64,000 bases of DNA from Promerops cafer. Its lineage: Eukaryota > Chordata > Aves > Passeriformes > Nectariniidae. The notes beneath the pieces are model-generated. The model was not told where the DNA came from, did no database searches, and saw nothing but the letters and a program-made list of their open reading frames with translations. The DNA is taken from the NCBI GenBank assembly GCA_013398275.1, contig VZSE01008980.1, positions 1,004,048 to 1,068,047 on the forward strand, given 5' to 3'. How positions within the stretch are numbered: position 1 is the first letter of the stretch; each line of letters starts with the position of its first letter. Positions 23,735 to 36,550 of this stretch are shown one piece after another. The translations under genes and the position numbers were made by a program.

Positions 23735-25300
23735 GTTTTGGGTGAGAGCAGTGATGAAACGATCGAGTTCTCAACGGAATGGAAAGCTGTGGAATATGGA
23801 TAATGGACTTCAAAAGCCAGATTTCAAAAAATTCAGGAAGCTGGTAGATGGGTTCTCCTGGGAAAATAATCACAAAGAAGGGGAGAGCTGGCAGTTACTG
23901 AAAGAGACTTTATTACACACACAATAGCAGGCTATCCCTGTGCAAAGGGAAGGTAGGAATCCTAGGAAGAGGCTGCTGTGGCTGAATTCGGAGCCATTCA
24001 ATGACCTGGGAATAAAAAAGGAATCATGAAAAGAGTATGGAAACAAGGGCTAATTATTAGAGATGGGTATAACAGAGCCACAATGGCATAGAGGGATAAA
24101 GTCAGCAGCACTTACATGCAAAACAAGTTTTAATTAGCAAGAGATATGAGAGGAGAATAAAAAGGCTCTTGGATTTGCTCAAAGGAAAAGGAAAAGGAAT
24201 GCTGGGTCCGTCACCAAGCAGTCAAGGAAGGCATGTGGCAGAGATCCTCGGAGCTGTGTTTGGTTGTATCCATATAAAGGCAGGTGTATGGTCACCAGAC
24301 AGCTCCAAAATTCATGTTAACAGGGAAATGGCTTTTAGACTGGAGCAGGGGGAAAAGAGGGGTTAAAAAAAAAAAATTAAACTGGCAGAGATTGAGGAAA
24401 GTCTCTGGAGAGTGATGAAAAATCGGGCAGAAACGTCACTGAGCCATCAGCACTGCTCTTTGGGAGCTCATGGAGGCCAGCAGCGAGGGCAAGAAATCTT
24501 CATATCTTTAAGTAAAAAAACCCAGGAGCTGTAGGCAATCAGCTCAGCTTCAATCACTGGGAAGATACTAAAACAAATGATGAAACTATCATAGCTTGTA
24601 AGGCCCGGGAATTTAATAAAGTGAGAAAAAAAACCCCCACATCTACCACCAACACGAGTTTGTCAAGAACAGATCATGTCAAACCAACCTAATTCCCGCC
24701 TTGACAGGATAACTAGACTTGGTGGATAAGAGGAAAGCTGTAGACATGATATACCTTGACTTTAATAAGGCTCCTGATGCCAGTCCCACGTGGCACCTCC
24801 GAGGAAAGTTGAGGAAGCACGGAGTGGATGTAATCGCTGAGGCTGGGGGCAGAGGGGAGGAGGGATAACAGCCTGTTGACAAAGCGCTCTCAAAGAGTGC
24901 TTATCTATTATTTACAACCATGCCAGGAGGCCAGCCTACAGCAGGATTCCTCCGGGGTCTGTCCAGCCCTGCTCTCTCCAACATTTACATTTAACTGCTT
25001 GCATTACGGAGCCGGGAGCGCACTGATTAAAATTTGTAGATGATGCCCAGCAGAGGGGCTGGAAGGGTTCTGAGGGTAGGACCAGAATCTCAAATCTCCT
25101 CTGGAAATGAGCAATAGGAAATCCAAGATGGACAACCGTGATGTGATACACTTAGAAAACATTGAACACGTGGATAAAAAGGAAAAGCTGAAGGAACTGG
25201 GGTGTTAGAGCTGCCCAAAAATTATGGAGGATTCAACCAGGCTACAGAAGATGGCAAATCTTAACAGGAGTGTTGTAAAAAGGACAAAGGAGAATCGTTT
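23735..25300 (+). pseudogene. Ancient CR1 LINE ORF2 (reverse transcriptase) relic
   Basis: About 1.5 kb of eroded CR1 coding sequence in sense orientation. Visible in order: a pre-RT segment with DFKKFRKLV and GESWQLLKETLL (about 23815-23925); the RT palm segment AVDMIYLDFNKA (24737-24772), matching the CR1 YLDFSKAFDTV motif; a GVPQGS-type segment (about 24930-24985); and FVDD (25033-25044), a degenerate FADD catalytic box. Successive pieces fall in different frames with stops between, so it is dead. DNA words such as CACCAACACGAGTTTGTCAA and CATGTCAAACCAACCTAATT resemble CR1 lineages shared with turtles and crocodilians, which implies an insertion much older than the 3' fragments elsewhere in the window. 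Confidence 0.85.
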
Positions 25301-27410
25301 TGCTCCACTTGGTTTAATGCAAGGGCTCAGCTGCAGGACTTCATCCCAGCCTGCACACGGGGCTCTCAGAAAGTCAAAGGTCGAGTCGCTGCAACTTAAC
25401 ACGTTATCACCTCCCCACCGACCCGTGCCAACTCTGGTCTTCTTTCCCAGCACATCTGGCTGCCCTGAGCCTGCAGCTGGAGGTTCCCTTTCTTCTCAGA
25501 TCAATCTAAAGTGCGTTTGCCACAGTGCAAGACACACACCTCTAATCGATGTGGAGCAATTGATTGCACGTCCCAGCCGGAACGAGCCGGGGTGAATCCA
25601 TGGAATAGCAATGAAACGGGGAAGAGATGCAGGCAACTCCAGAGAAAGATGAAAGGCGCCGGGGTTTGCTTTGTCACTAAAACAGAAGATGGAGTAAGGA
25701 CTGACAGCTCTCTTCCCTTGCATAAGTATCATAAAAAGCAGGAGAATATTTGCACATCCCTTCAAAGAGACAGGAGAAGAAAATACTAATTTGCAGCAGG
25801 GATTTTGTTTGGGAACTTGGAGTAACTTTGAGGCTCACGAAGCCCTTGCAGAAGGGTTCCATCACCAGAGGGCAGCTCAGTTGCCCACGGAGCAGGTCCC
25901 ACATGTGCCCAAATCCAGTGGAGGGTGAAATCAGCTGGGATCCACCCAACCCTAATCCCACACAGGTCATTCATTACCAGACTGACATAGGAACCTCGCA
26001 TCAGGGCCCACAAAACTGTTACAGCAGCATAGAATCTGGACCATGGACAGTGGCAAGTACCAGTCCTCTCTGTGACATCCAGGAGATCCATCTGCGAGCT
26101 CCCACTCGCCAGTGGGAACAAGGGCTCCACTGCCTCAGACAGCGTGACCCCACAAATCACAGCAAGACACACTCAGCACTTCTATTCTTTATTGTTACAG
26201 TTCAGACAGCTCCATTATTTATCCAGATTACTTATTCATGTTCCATTCCCAGGGACAACCTGCTTCAGTGGATAGAGCGGTCACCGCCTCTCCCCTCCAC
26301 ACTCCCCCAGCTCTTGTCCCACTTTATGTGGTATTTGGACACACCACTGTTTGTGTAAGAGCATTGGCTTTAACTAGAGAATCATTCCATCCATCCCAGG
26401 CCCCCTCTTGCACCGCTCAAGGGTTCTGACAAGGGGAGGACTGAAAAAGTGCAGCCCAAAATGACAGCTAACTCTCAGACAGTGACTGACAGAAGCGCTG
26501 AGTGTTTCCCGAGGCAACTCAATCAGAACAGGTTTTCTGGCCATCGTTAGAAGCTAAACCAATTCAGCCAAATATCACTCCTACCTGGAGGGACAGCAAG
26601 GGCTCATCATTAAGAGCAAGGTGGCAGCTGGCCTGGATTAAACAGAGCTATCCAATGTATTTCCATATATCACCCTCATTTCAAGGCTGCACCTCAGAGG
26701 GCACATGGACCTTTATGCTCTTGCAAAGATTTGAAGGCTGAAAGGTTATCATGATGTGCTGTCTCCAAGCTTAGATCACACCCTTTGCTCTCAGGTCAGA
26801 CCCCAAGCACAACTCTACCTCCCACACTGGTCCCCTTCACCCAAGCTGAGTGGGATTGGTGGCTCCTGAAGACATCCAGACCTGGGAATCACATCCTCCT
26901 TCTCTTGGGGGGCTCAATTTCCTTGTCTGAAGCACTGACATTAAAGTTTCACCCCTGTGAGAAAGCATTTAGAGGGCAAAACATATTACTGCCAGAACTT
27001 GTGACTGCTCCTCTGCCAAGCCCCAGGTGGATCCTGCACCTCCAGGTACCATCAGCATCAGCTCAAACCCACATCTGCAACATCTGTCCTCTCCACCACG
27101 CCTCCCTGTGGCATGCACAAATTCCCCAGGAGAAACACTGAGGTGAAAGGAATGAAAAAACCCCTCAGAGCAACTGAGCGAGCTCCCTAACAAAGTGCTT
27201 AAGTCTGGTGAAATCAAGGGAGGGTTCTGCAAGGAGTGATTACAGGCAGAGCAGCCACCTAACCAGGCTGCAGACAGAGCTCCAGACACGTTCCTGACTG
27301 CCAGACAGCAGGGGCTGCACCCCACGGCAACGGGTGCTGAGCGCCCGGAGACACGGCAGGGAGGAGGGCTCCACGAACCAATGGTACTGAACAGAATCAG
27401 AAAGGATGGA
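25301..27410. other. Non-coding intronic DNA
   Basis: No exon is supported. On the sense (minus) strand an AATAAAG at about 26190 is followed by GT-rich sequence, which could act as a cryptic poly(A) site. A tRNA-like A-box word at 26269-26285 has no matching B-box. Confidence 0.5.
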
Positions 27411-27845
27411 ATGGAATCACGGAAGGGTTTGAGGTGAAAGGAAATGCGAAGCTCATCTGATCCCACCCCCTGCCATGGGCAGGGACACCTTCCACTATCC
27501 CAGGTTGATCCAAGCCCTGTCCAGCCTGGCCTTGGACCCTTCCAGGGATCCCGGGGCAGCCACAGCTGCTGTGGGCACCCTGTGCCAGAGCCTCAGCACC
27601 CTCACAGCCAGGAATTTCTTCCCAGCATCCCATCTAACCCTGCCCTTTGGCAATGGGAAGCCATCCCCTCTTGCCCTGTCTCTCCATCTCTTGTCCCCAG
27701 TCCCTCTCCAGCTCTCCTGGAGCCCCTTCAGGCCCTGGGAGGGGCTCTGAGCTCTCCCTGGAGCCTTCTCTTCCCCAGGTGAGCACCCCCAGCTCTCCCA
27801 GCCTGGCTCCAGAGCAGAGGGGCTCCAGCCCCTGGAGCATCCCCT
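27411..27845 (-). mobile_element. CR1 LINE 3' fragment, long copy
   Basis: It starts ATGGAATCACGGAAGGGTTT and runs through GCCATGGGCAGGGACACCTT, CAGGAATTTCTTCCCAGC, CAGCTCTCCTGGAGCCCCTT and CTTCTCTTCCCCAGGTGAGC. At about 435 bp it is one of the two longest 3' fragments here, in complement orientation. Confidence 0.93.
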
Positions 27846-28982
27846 TGGCTGAGCCAGAAGCACTCTCAGCCCAGAGTACCAGGTGCAGCACTTTTTAGCC
27901 ATTTGCTCGGTATTTCACCACTCTTACTTATATTCTTATAAAAAACACGGGGCAAAAGCACAGATAGAATCATCTGCCATAGATACAGATCAGAGACATC
28001 CTCACATGGCCATCACTGACCTCCCGCCACCACCACCACTTCCACCTCATCACCCACCAGCAAACATCCATTTCCAGGTCACTTGTAGAGAGCTGAACAA
28101 GTGCAAAGTCCTAAGAAATCACATTCTGAGTGCATGAACACCCCCAGCTCCAACTTCCAGCCTCTTCTCCAAGCTGTCCTTTGAGGTGCAGAGCGGTGGC
28201 TGAGAGATGCTCTAATCAGTGCATCTAATTTCAAACGGTGTGAGCACCATGTTATGCCTTGGGATAAACGGGGAAGGCTGCCATTGAAGTAAAAGAGAGC
28301 TAGGCACTGCAGAAGCTGGAGTTTGGCCTCAAAAATTAAAAAAAAAAGCCACTAAAATTCAACTGTTAAAACATTTAGGGCATTTAAAAACATAATAAGG
28401 CAGATTAGCAATCAAACCGAGCGGCTCGCTGGCGGACTGATAAGTGGGGAGGGTTCTAGAGGCACATATCACCACTGAAAAAAGGCCAAAAAAGCCTTGT
28501 TTAGAGTAAAAATGACTTTTGATCCAAAAAAACCAGCATGGAAATGCAGTTTTTCTCATGCATTTTCCATGAGAGAACAAGCCCAATCAGCCTTGTTTTA
28601 AGCAGAGATGCTAAAGCTCCCACCTGGAGAGTTCTGCACTGGGAGGGACAGGAAATTGCCTGGTGACTCAGTAGCACGACGCAGGCAACAACCTTGTACC
28701 TCTCGTGGATGTTCAAAGCACTTTTGACTCATTCAGGGAGTCACTTGACCCAACCCCACCCCAACTTCCTGAACTGTGCAGTGAAGGAGCTGTAAAAGTT
28801 TTGCTCCTTCACTAATCCTCCTGGAATCGGGTCTTGGAGTTTATTTGCTCATTAAAACAGCCATGAAGGAGTAACCATCTTGCAAAGAAAGGGCAGGTGG
28901 CTCACGCTCAACCCAGATTCCACAGGTATTAGTCCAAAATGTGGTTCAGGTTTATAAAATCTCTAAAGTCTCTGCACAACTC
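27846..28982. other. Non-coding intronic DNA
   Basis: Mixed-composition sequence with no recognisable repeat or exon. Short A-runs occur near 28330-28350. Confidence 0.5.
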
Positions 28983-29125
28983 AAAGGACACCTTTCACCA
29001 TCTCTGGATGTGTTTAAGACCAGACTGGATGAGGCACTTGGTGCCATGGTTTAGTTGAGGTGTTAGGGTTGGGTTGGACTTGATCTTGGAGGTCTCTTCC
29101 AACCTGGTGATTCTGTGATTCTCAT
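28983..29125 (+). mobile_element. CR1 LINE 3' fragment, older subfamily
   Basis: It reads CTCTGGATGTGTTTAAGACC, GGTGCCATGGTTTAGTTGAG, GGTTGGACTTGATCTTGGAG and TCTTCCAACCTGGTGATTCT, ending in the GTGATTCT tail. This is the CR1 subfamily common across birds, in sense orientation. Confidence 0.92.
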
Positions 29126-29267
29126 GCCACCAAACCCCTTTAGGGTGTCAAAACCAGCATGTGATGAGCATCAGAAGGTACTCACCATGCCAGTGGTCCA
29201 GGGAAATAGGAAGGGACACCTTTCTTCCATGGGACCTGGGGCCCCACCCATGCAGGGGAAAAGAGTA

Positions 29268-29322
29268 ACCCCCATGCCCTGTAGATCCCTTCCAGCTCAG
29301 GATATTCTATGATTCCATGATA
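29268..29322 (+). mobile_element. CR1 3' tail fragment
   Basis: AGATCCCTTCCAGCTCAGGA followed by ATTCTATGATTCCATGAT is the extreme 3' end of CR1 in sense orientation, only about 55 bp long. It lies 140 bp after another CR1 tail. Confidence 0.75.
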
Positions 29323-30369
29323 ACCACAATCAGGGTCCCTGCCAATCTTCCCAGCACAGTCTGGGCAGCTTTTCCAAGCTGATCCCCCCACCCAGCACAT
29401 GCCATGTTCACAGGGTGCTCAGCTCCCTCAAAACATGGGGTGCTCAAGCCTTGTCACTTCAGCTGGGGTCAGGGAAACTGAAAACACAAGTGTATAATCC
29501 TTTCACGAGTTAATTAAAGCACCCATCCACCCTTCATTCAAACCATTAGCCATGGCTGTTTACGATTAATTATTTGGAACCAAATCAAACAAACAAGGAG
29601 AAGACACTGGAAGAAGAGAGAAAGCCAAGCAGAGCCAGGGCACTCCCGCAGCAGGGCATTAGCAGGGCTCATCCCTGCCTTCCCAAAGCAAGGCACAACC
29701 CCTTTTAGCCAACACAAGGGTTGCTGGAGGTGGAGACCCTGCTTCAAGTTTGGGTGTTACCTCGAGCTGCCTCTGTGACCTTGGGAAAACCTCCCTGTCT
29801 CTCCTTGCTCCTCTGCCAGCCCCTCATGCCATGACCCATCTCTGTGCCATTCCCTGCACACCCTCCTTTGCCCTTGAAGTGTGAATAAACCACAAATAAA
29901 TGATTTACACAGCACGAGAGCTCTTTGGTGAGGCACTTGGGTGGCCAGGAGCCAGCACTCCCAGGCCCGACCTAGCCCCAGCCCCAGGACTTGCAAAACA
30001 TCTGCAAGACCTCAGAACAGACCTTTCCACCTGCACAGAAAGCCTGGGAAGGGCTCCTGAATATTGCAAGGAGGGCAAGCAGCTCTCCTCCTGCTCCAGT
30101 GGAGGCTGTGTCCCCAGCTGAAGCTCTCTGCCCTAGTTTATCTCCTCTTTTCCATGATCTCTCTCCTTGCTGAAAGCTTCATTTCAGTGCAGGTATGAGA
30201 GGGGAGAAGGGGAGGTGGGGATCAGGGAACCATCCTTCCTTTTCTCTTCTTATTTCCCTTGCATTTCCTTCCCTCTCATTTGCTGCCACAGCTACACTCC
30301 ATCTCTTATCCCCAACCTCCGTCTCCTCCGTGCCCTCTCTGCTCCCCATCAAGACAGGGTTTAATGTCT

Positions 30370-30545
30370 TTCCATCTCTTCCTGGGTAAATTGCAGCGAG
30401 TCTGCCGGCTGCTCGGGTGGAACACACTGTTTTATATGCGCCATAAAGGGAGAGAACTCTGTAAACAATATTATTTTTAATAAAATCCAAGTCTTTGGCA
30501 GGCCAGCTGCTTTTGTGTCTGTCTTAATTTAATCAGACGATCAGC
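30370..30545. promoter_or_regulatory. Candidate conserved non-coding element
   Basis: It contains GCGCCATAAAG (30438-30448, posterior-HOX/CDX type), AAACAATATTATTTTTAATA and CTTAATTTAATCAGACG words in a repeat-free setting. Enhancer function is inferred only. Confidence 0.33.
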
Positions 30546-31559
30546 TCTCTCAAGCAGCAAGGGGGAATGAAAAGCATTAGCAAGGAATCAGGGAACTGGT
30601 GAGGAAGAGACATGATTTCCATCAAGAGCTTTCCGGCCCAGTGTGTTGCTATGAGAGCAGGACCAAGTTTTCGGGAAACAGATTCCCAAAACAACTTTGT
30701 CAAGGTGCAGGAAGGACATGGGCACATCTGGGCATAACACTCATCGTGCAGTGCTTGAAAAAGAGCTGCCATGGGCGGTGAATAAACCCAGGCTTAAAGA
30801 TATTTCCAGTCAGAGCAGACCGCTGTGACATTGGAAGGTGTCTGACACAGCTCACACTCTCTAGGATGGGAATTCTGCCCAGTTTGGTGACCCCCCCAAA
30901 GCTTGTACCCAGGTACAGCCACCCAAACCAGCATCCATCATCTCCCTGCTCACGGCCAAAGCCCAAACCAGCCCCGTTTGACAGGTCAAAATTCAAAATC
31001 AAATCAATACAATGATAGTACTGTAGTATTTAGTATTAAATACTAAATTCTCCAACTATATCCCCAAAATCCAGTCAAGGCTGGATCTGAGCTGGATCCA
31101 GGGTAAAAGCTGCCTCCAAAGAGGGGAGGGGAGGAGATGGTGTTGGCAGCTGGAGCAAGGGCAGGAGAGCAGCCCTGAGCAACCCCTGACACGCAGCATC
31201 GTGAGCAGCAGCTGAGTTTGAAAGGTGCCACTTACAGCCAGCCAAAACCTGGCAGAAACAGCTGATTTTGTGACACTTCTGTTCTTCAAGACCAAGCAAC
31301 AGCCAGCGAGCATCTGCCGTGGGCAGACAGCTCCTTTCCCTGCTCCAAAGCCTCTGAGCCAGCAGGCTCAACACTTGGCCGTGATGTCCTTGGAGCCTAA
31401 GCCATTCCAGATGTGATTCCTGCATCCTTCTCATAACTCTTTGGGGGATTTTTGGCAGCTAGAGCAGCCCAGAGCAGAGGGACTCCCCTGGTATGGGACT
31501 GATCAAGGGTTCCACTCTTCCTCTCAAAGCCACAAATCCTCCAGAATAAAAATCCTCCA

Positions 31560-31845
31560 AAATCTGAAATAATAAAAACTAATTACAGACACAAAGCAAA
31601 CAAATTAATTGATGTTTACTTGTTTACTCAGTCACCAAAAAAATTGTAGTGACTTAACATGTATTTTTAAGATATTAAACCATGCTAAGGCACAGCCACA
31701 AATATCCCCAGTAAGCAAACATGGTGCTCGGCACCGCAAAGGAACTAAAATTAGTATTTAATTACAAGAAATCGCTCGAAGTTCTTTTGCTACCATTAAT
31801 CACTTTCAATTATGAATGTAATTATAAGTCATCTTTTCTCTTTGG
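31560..31845. promoter_or_regulatory. Candidate conserved non-coding element with twin FOX sites
   Basis: Two identical TGTTTACT words lie exactly 8 bp apart (31613-31620 and 31621-31628). AAATTAATTGATG, GCAAACATGG and repeated TAATTA-type words follow up to 31830. The block is repeat-free and AT-rich between GC-richer flanks. Confidence 0.38.
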
Positions 31846-34800
31846 GTGGTCGCTGCTGGGACCTGAAGCGGTGACCCTGCGCTCCAGAAGAGAGAACCCA
31901 ACTTTGCTCGCCAAATGGCAGCTGCTCGCTGGCTGTGCCGACGGGATGGGCCCATTCGTGCCTTCACCAAGCTCCCGAGGAGCCACGGGCCTGCAAACAA
32001 CCAGAGGGTGAGGGGGAGGACTGAGGTGCTGCACCCCCTCCACCTGCACTGATTTGTGCACTCCCCACCCATGGCAGAATCAGGGCTACCGAGACAGAGA
32101 AATTGAAAAATAGTCCCTCCTCAGATCATTAAAGGACGAGATGATAATGTTATCTCTTGCCACGAGGCAAAGCAAAGCCTTGAGAGTTCCTTCCCTGCCA
32201 CAGGGATCCTTGCAGTGGGGACACGTGGCAGCTCACTCCGTGCAGGCCGTCGAGTGGAGTGCAGGGCATGGCCAAAAACTGATCCCCTCCACCTCCTGGC
32301 TCTGCCCTCGCCCTCCACCCACGTTGCACCACAGTCAGCATCACCTCCTGGCAGTTAAAGATGAAGCATGCTCACTGCAGAGGGGGTTCTCAGCTATGGA
32401 TCAGTTCTCAGGGGAATCTACATCGGGAATCTGCGAAATATAATTAAGAAAAGCAAATTTATTAGCCATAAGCGCTGATTTTTTTTTTTTTTTTCCTGAA
32501 GGAGGTGGCACTTTTCTTCTAGGCAACTTGCAAATCAAAAATAAAAAGCTGAAAACTCCCTCTCTGCTCAGTGCTCAGCCTCCTTCATCAGCTCAGGCTC
32601 CGCTCAAAGAGTTTGGGATGTGGAATTCAAGCCCTGACTGCAGGCAGTCAGTGAAATAAATCCATACGTGGAGGCAGCTGCTGGCAGAGTATCTCCAACC
32701 TGGGACACCCCTGATAACCAGGACACCCCACCATGAACTGCTGCCTTGACTGCCCCCAAATCCCTTCAGCCTCACAGCCTGTTCCTGGCACTGCACAGCA
32801 CCAAAGAGGACCAAAACACAGAAGACAACGTGGAAGATCAAATGGAAACATTCCCTTTTGGTTCCCTTGGTGCTTCTTCACAGGCAATGTGATTAGACTG
32901 CCCTTATCTTGGTGGGAACAGTTGTTAGCAATAATGAAATCATCCAGTCCTTTTCTTTTTGAAATCCAGCCATATCCTTTGGCTCCAGGAAACAGGGGCA
33001 GTGACATGTGCTGTTTTCATAAAAAGCCACAAGACAACATATTTCATTGCAGTAAATTCCCTTCCCTCAAGTGAAGAACGAAGGAGAGAGATTTCAAGGA
33101 CGAGAAAAGTTTCAGCCAAAAGAAGGGGCTGAGCTGAACTTCTGCCCATCTGACACTTCCCAAGAAGTTGGCTCTTCACAACCTGAAGAAGTCTGGATGA
33201 CGACAACCCTTGTTGCTTTTGTCTCTCTCCTTCTGCCTCAGCTCTTGAGAGGATAACAGGAACCCTGCATTGGATTTCCACACTGACACGAACTCCAAGA
33301 GGATGACTCTCTACGAGGGAAAGCCCAGCCTCTGGAGGACGGACACTCCACTCCACGTGTCAGCCAAGAGTCCAAGCAGCACTCACGCCAAAACCTCCAC
33401 ATGTTTCTCCCAACAACTACTCGTGACCTGCTTGGAGTCGGGACTACTCTTGCCAGGTTGTGAACCAAGCCAAACTCATCCTCACCTCCTCCCCTTGGAC
33501 TCTTCCCCAGCCCAAGACCCAAATTCCCTGCTGGGCCTTCCTCTCAGCCAGAGGTCAGCCCAGAGGATGACAGAGGACCACGTTGCCACCCGAGCGGGCA
33601 CCACACTCGGGTGTTGCGACTCAGCACCTGAATTAACCAGGCCCCATCCTGTGCTGCCTCCTAATTAGCAGGCAGGATTTCAGCATCCTCCGGTCCTTGG
33701 CTGAGTCCCCCCTTCCCTCTGCTCCTCACTTATTCTGTTCACTGAACTAATTGCCAAGCGCCTGCACCCTGGGTGTCTGCTGCTGTTGGAGAAGATTAGT
33801 ATTTTTACAGAGCGGGAAAAAAAAGATTAAAAAAAAAGATTGTGTTTTTTAAAGCAGATGAAAGGAGAGCCCAAGGAGATGTGCATTTGACTCTCAAACA
33901 TGCTCCTTCAAGTCTCCCTCAGCAGTACTTAAAGGCGTTTCCAAAGCAAGACTTTATGAATGCTAAATGAACCCGGCGCCTTGTTCCTCTGCCACAAGAA
34001 AAGAAAAAAAACCTTGTCTTTTATATACAATATTTCCTTTATGGCTGACACTGCATCACGCGTTGCTACCACTTCAGACACCGACGCTGACCTTCACAAA
34101 GTCACAGGGACACCACTGGCTCCCTGGGCTGGAGCAACACACAGCTGGGCAGGGGTCAGGGAGCCCGGCTGGATCCAGGCAGCCACCAGTGGATTCATCT
34201 GCTGCTTTCCAGGAAGGGCGAGGTGAGAGCACCACAAATGGGGAAATGTTCAAAGTCTCGCTTTCCATCGCTGCGATCTTGGACGACCCAGCCAAAGCGG
34301 GGATGTTGGCTGAGGAATCACCCTCCAGAAAGGTTTCTGAGGATGCAGCTTGGTCAGGATGGGATGGGGAATGATGAACCAAGAGGGAAAGAGCAGCAGC
34401 CCAGCAAAGCAGGCAGACACAGGAGAAAACACCCTCTGACTGTCCAGCCCTGAGAACCATCTGTACCAGCACCCCACCAAGGGGGCTGGTGAGGTCCTCA
34501 TTTGGGTGTCCAGCACCCAAACTCTCCCCGATTCCAAAAAGGACAAGGAAAAGCACATCAATGCATCCAAACACCTTTGGCCATCTGGGTGATCAAGTCA
34601 AGGCCACCAAACACCTCCTAATGGAGCAAACAGCCCAGCCCAGTGCCAGGACTGACCCCACCACCCTCACTGTGTGGATTTCCAGCAGGACCGCCTGTCC
34701 CTACCTGTGAAATGGGGACAAAGTGCCTTTAGCTTCTCACAAAATACTCTGAGAAGCTGGTCCATGCTCTAAGGAAATCACCCACCCAAAGGAAGTCTTG

Positions 34801-34849
34801 GGAGATTTAATTAGCTGCAGTCTGTGCTGTTTGAGCTTGTTAGGTGCTA

Positions 34850-35000
34850 TATAATTGCTAAATATTATTATTATCTCTGCAGGTACAGCAGTTTGTTAGG
34901 ATAATGATAGTGATTGACATTTTCCTGGCATCTTTCATCCCGACCAGATCCCATTTTACTCTATTATAAGACACTGTTCTGCCTTGACTCTCCATATGTC
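34850..35000. promoter_or_regulatory. Candidate conserved non-coding element with PBX-MEIS word
   Basis: AATATTATTATTATC is followed by GGATAATGATAG and a TGATTGACA at 34911-34919, the same PBX-MEIS type word as at 1643-1651. The block is repeat-free. Confidence 0.3.
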
Positions 35001-36504
35001 TCCAAACTGTCAACAGGATCATAACCAGCCCAGCGTTGCCAAAAGAAATAAAGGCAAAGTTGCTCATGGAAGTTCACGGGATGTCTCACAAGCTGAGCAA
35101 GTTCAACTTTATGCTCAAGAACTCAAGTTGCACAGGCTGGTGTGTAGACAGAGATCTGCTTCAACATCATCATGGAGCAAAGCTGGAAGAAGTGGTCCTG
35201 GAAGCCACCACAGCACCCAAAAACTTCCCTTGTCCATCCCCATCCCCTTTTCCTGGCAAGCAGCAGTGGGTACCATAACCCAACCACCACCATGAAAAAT
35301 ACATCCCAGGGACAGCAAAGCAGAGGGGCCACCGAGTGATTAATGGGAGACTATCAGTTCGGGATAGGTCTCTAAATTCTCATTAAGTCAGGTGCTGAGG
35401 CATCGCACATTAATCCAGAACATTTCCCCTTCGGCCCAAACAAATAAATAACTCGTGTATAATTCAGGGAGAACTGGGTGGAGCCATCTCTCCCCCCTCT
35501 CCGTCTCTTTCCAAATAACCAGTGAATAAAACATCGCCCACAAATCTATTAGGCTAATTTTAAATCCTGACAATTTAGCAGCACTTCAGCAAGATAAGAG
35601 CCATTTATTAAAAGCCACAGTTCATTAAGCCAAATGCTGCTGGCGTATTTACTCAGAGAAACTGGGCTGGGCTCGGCTCTCACCCAGACCAGAAGTCTCC
35701 AAAGGATCAGGAGTGATCCTATTTCATCCAAAAAGAGAGGCCAGCATGACTCTTTGCCCTCCTCGAGCACATGTGGGGCTGTGCATGCTTCCCACTAAAG
35801 GAGCTGGGTGTCCGTGCTGCCTTCTCCCCTCCTGGATGAACACAGAGCAGAAATCATGGGAGGCTCTGCTGCTTTGTCACCCAGAGCTATGAAAAGTCCC
35901 CACAGCTCCCATGGGGCCCTGTTTTGCACCACCTCACCGTGGGACTGTTCCCAAAAGGATCAACACCCCAACCTGGATCAGGATTGCACCACTTTGGAAC
36001 CATTCCCATTGGTGGCAAGCACAGATTGACTTTGGAGAGGGATGACTGTTTCCAACCACAAGCCAGGAGAGGGCTACTGAAGAGGAAGTGCTGCTTGCCA
36101 AAGGTACCAGATTGCACCTGGAGTTTTCCTTCCTCTTGGCATCTCTGCTGATGCCCTCTGCTGTGACCATGACAGGGGGTGCTTTGGGACACACGAGAGG
36201 GGCTGGAGGCTCCCAGGGCACTGGCAGGAACGAGAGGGACTCACCAATGGGAGCAGCCCTGCTCTCTGGGAACGGGGATTTTTGTTAACCTGCACAAGGG
36301 ATGAGTTGGATGCTCCACCCAAACCAAGACACCACACCTGTGAAGCCAAGCTATGCATGAGCCCACCTCAGATCTAAAAAATCTGCCCAGCAAAGATGTG
36401 CCCGAGCACAACCCGGTAGAGCAGACGTGGCCTCAGCAAGCTCTGTGCCAGCATGGACAAGCTTATTCCACTTGGGAACCACGTGCCACGTGGAACTAGA
36501 GGAT

Positions 36505-36550
36505 TTTTAAAGGCCCCTTGCAACCCAAGCCACTCGAGGATTCTCTGAAC
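36505..36550 (+). mobile_element. CR1 3' tail fragment
   Basis: TTTTTAAAGGCCCCTTGCAA continuing CCCAAGCCACTCGAGGATTC is a diverged sense-orientation CR1 tail of about 45 bp. Confidence 0.6.

Larger units (their letters stand above)
29323..36504. other. Non-coding intronic DNA with several conserved-looking blocks
   Basis: About 7 kb almost free of interspersed repeats. The blocks at 30370-30545, 31560-31845 and 34850-35000 look like conserved elements. The rest is mixed sequence with a T-run at 32480-32494. No exon is supported. Confidence 0.5.

Noticed and set aside
26269..26285. tRNA-like A-box word (AGTGGATAGAGCGG) near 26270
   Set aside because: No B-box, no cloverleaf and no 3' partner for an acceptor stem; chance or a remote SINE trace.
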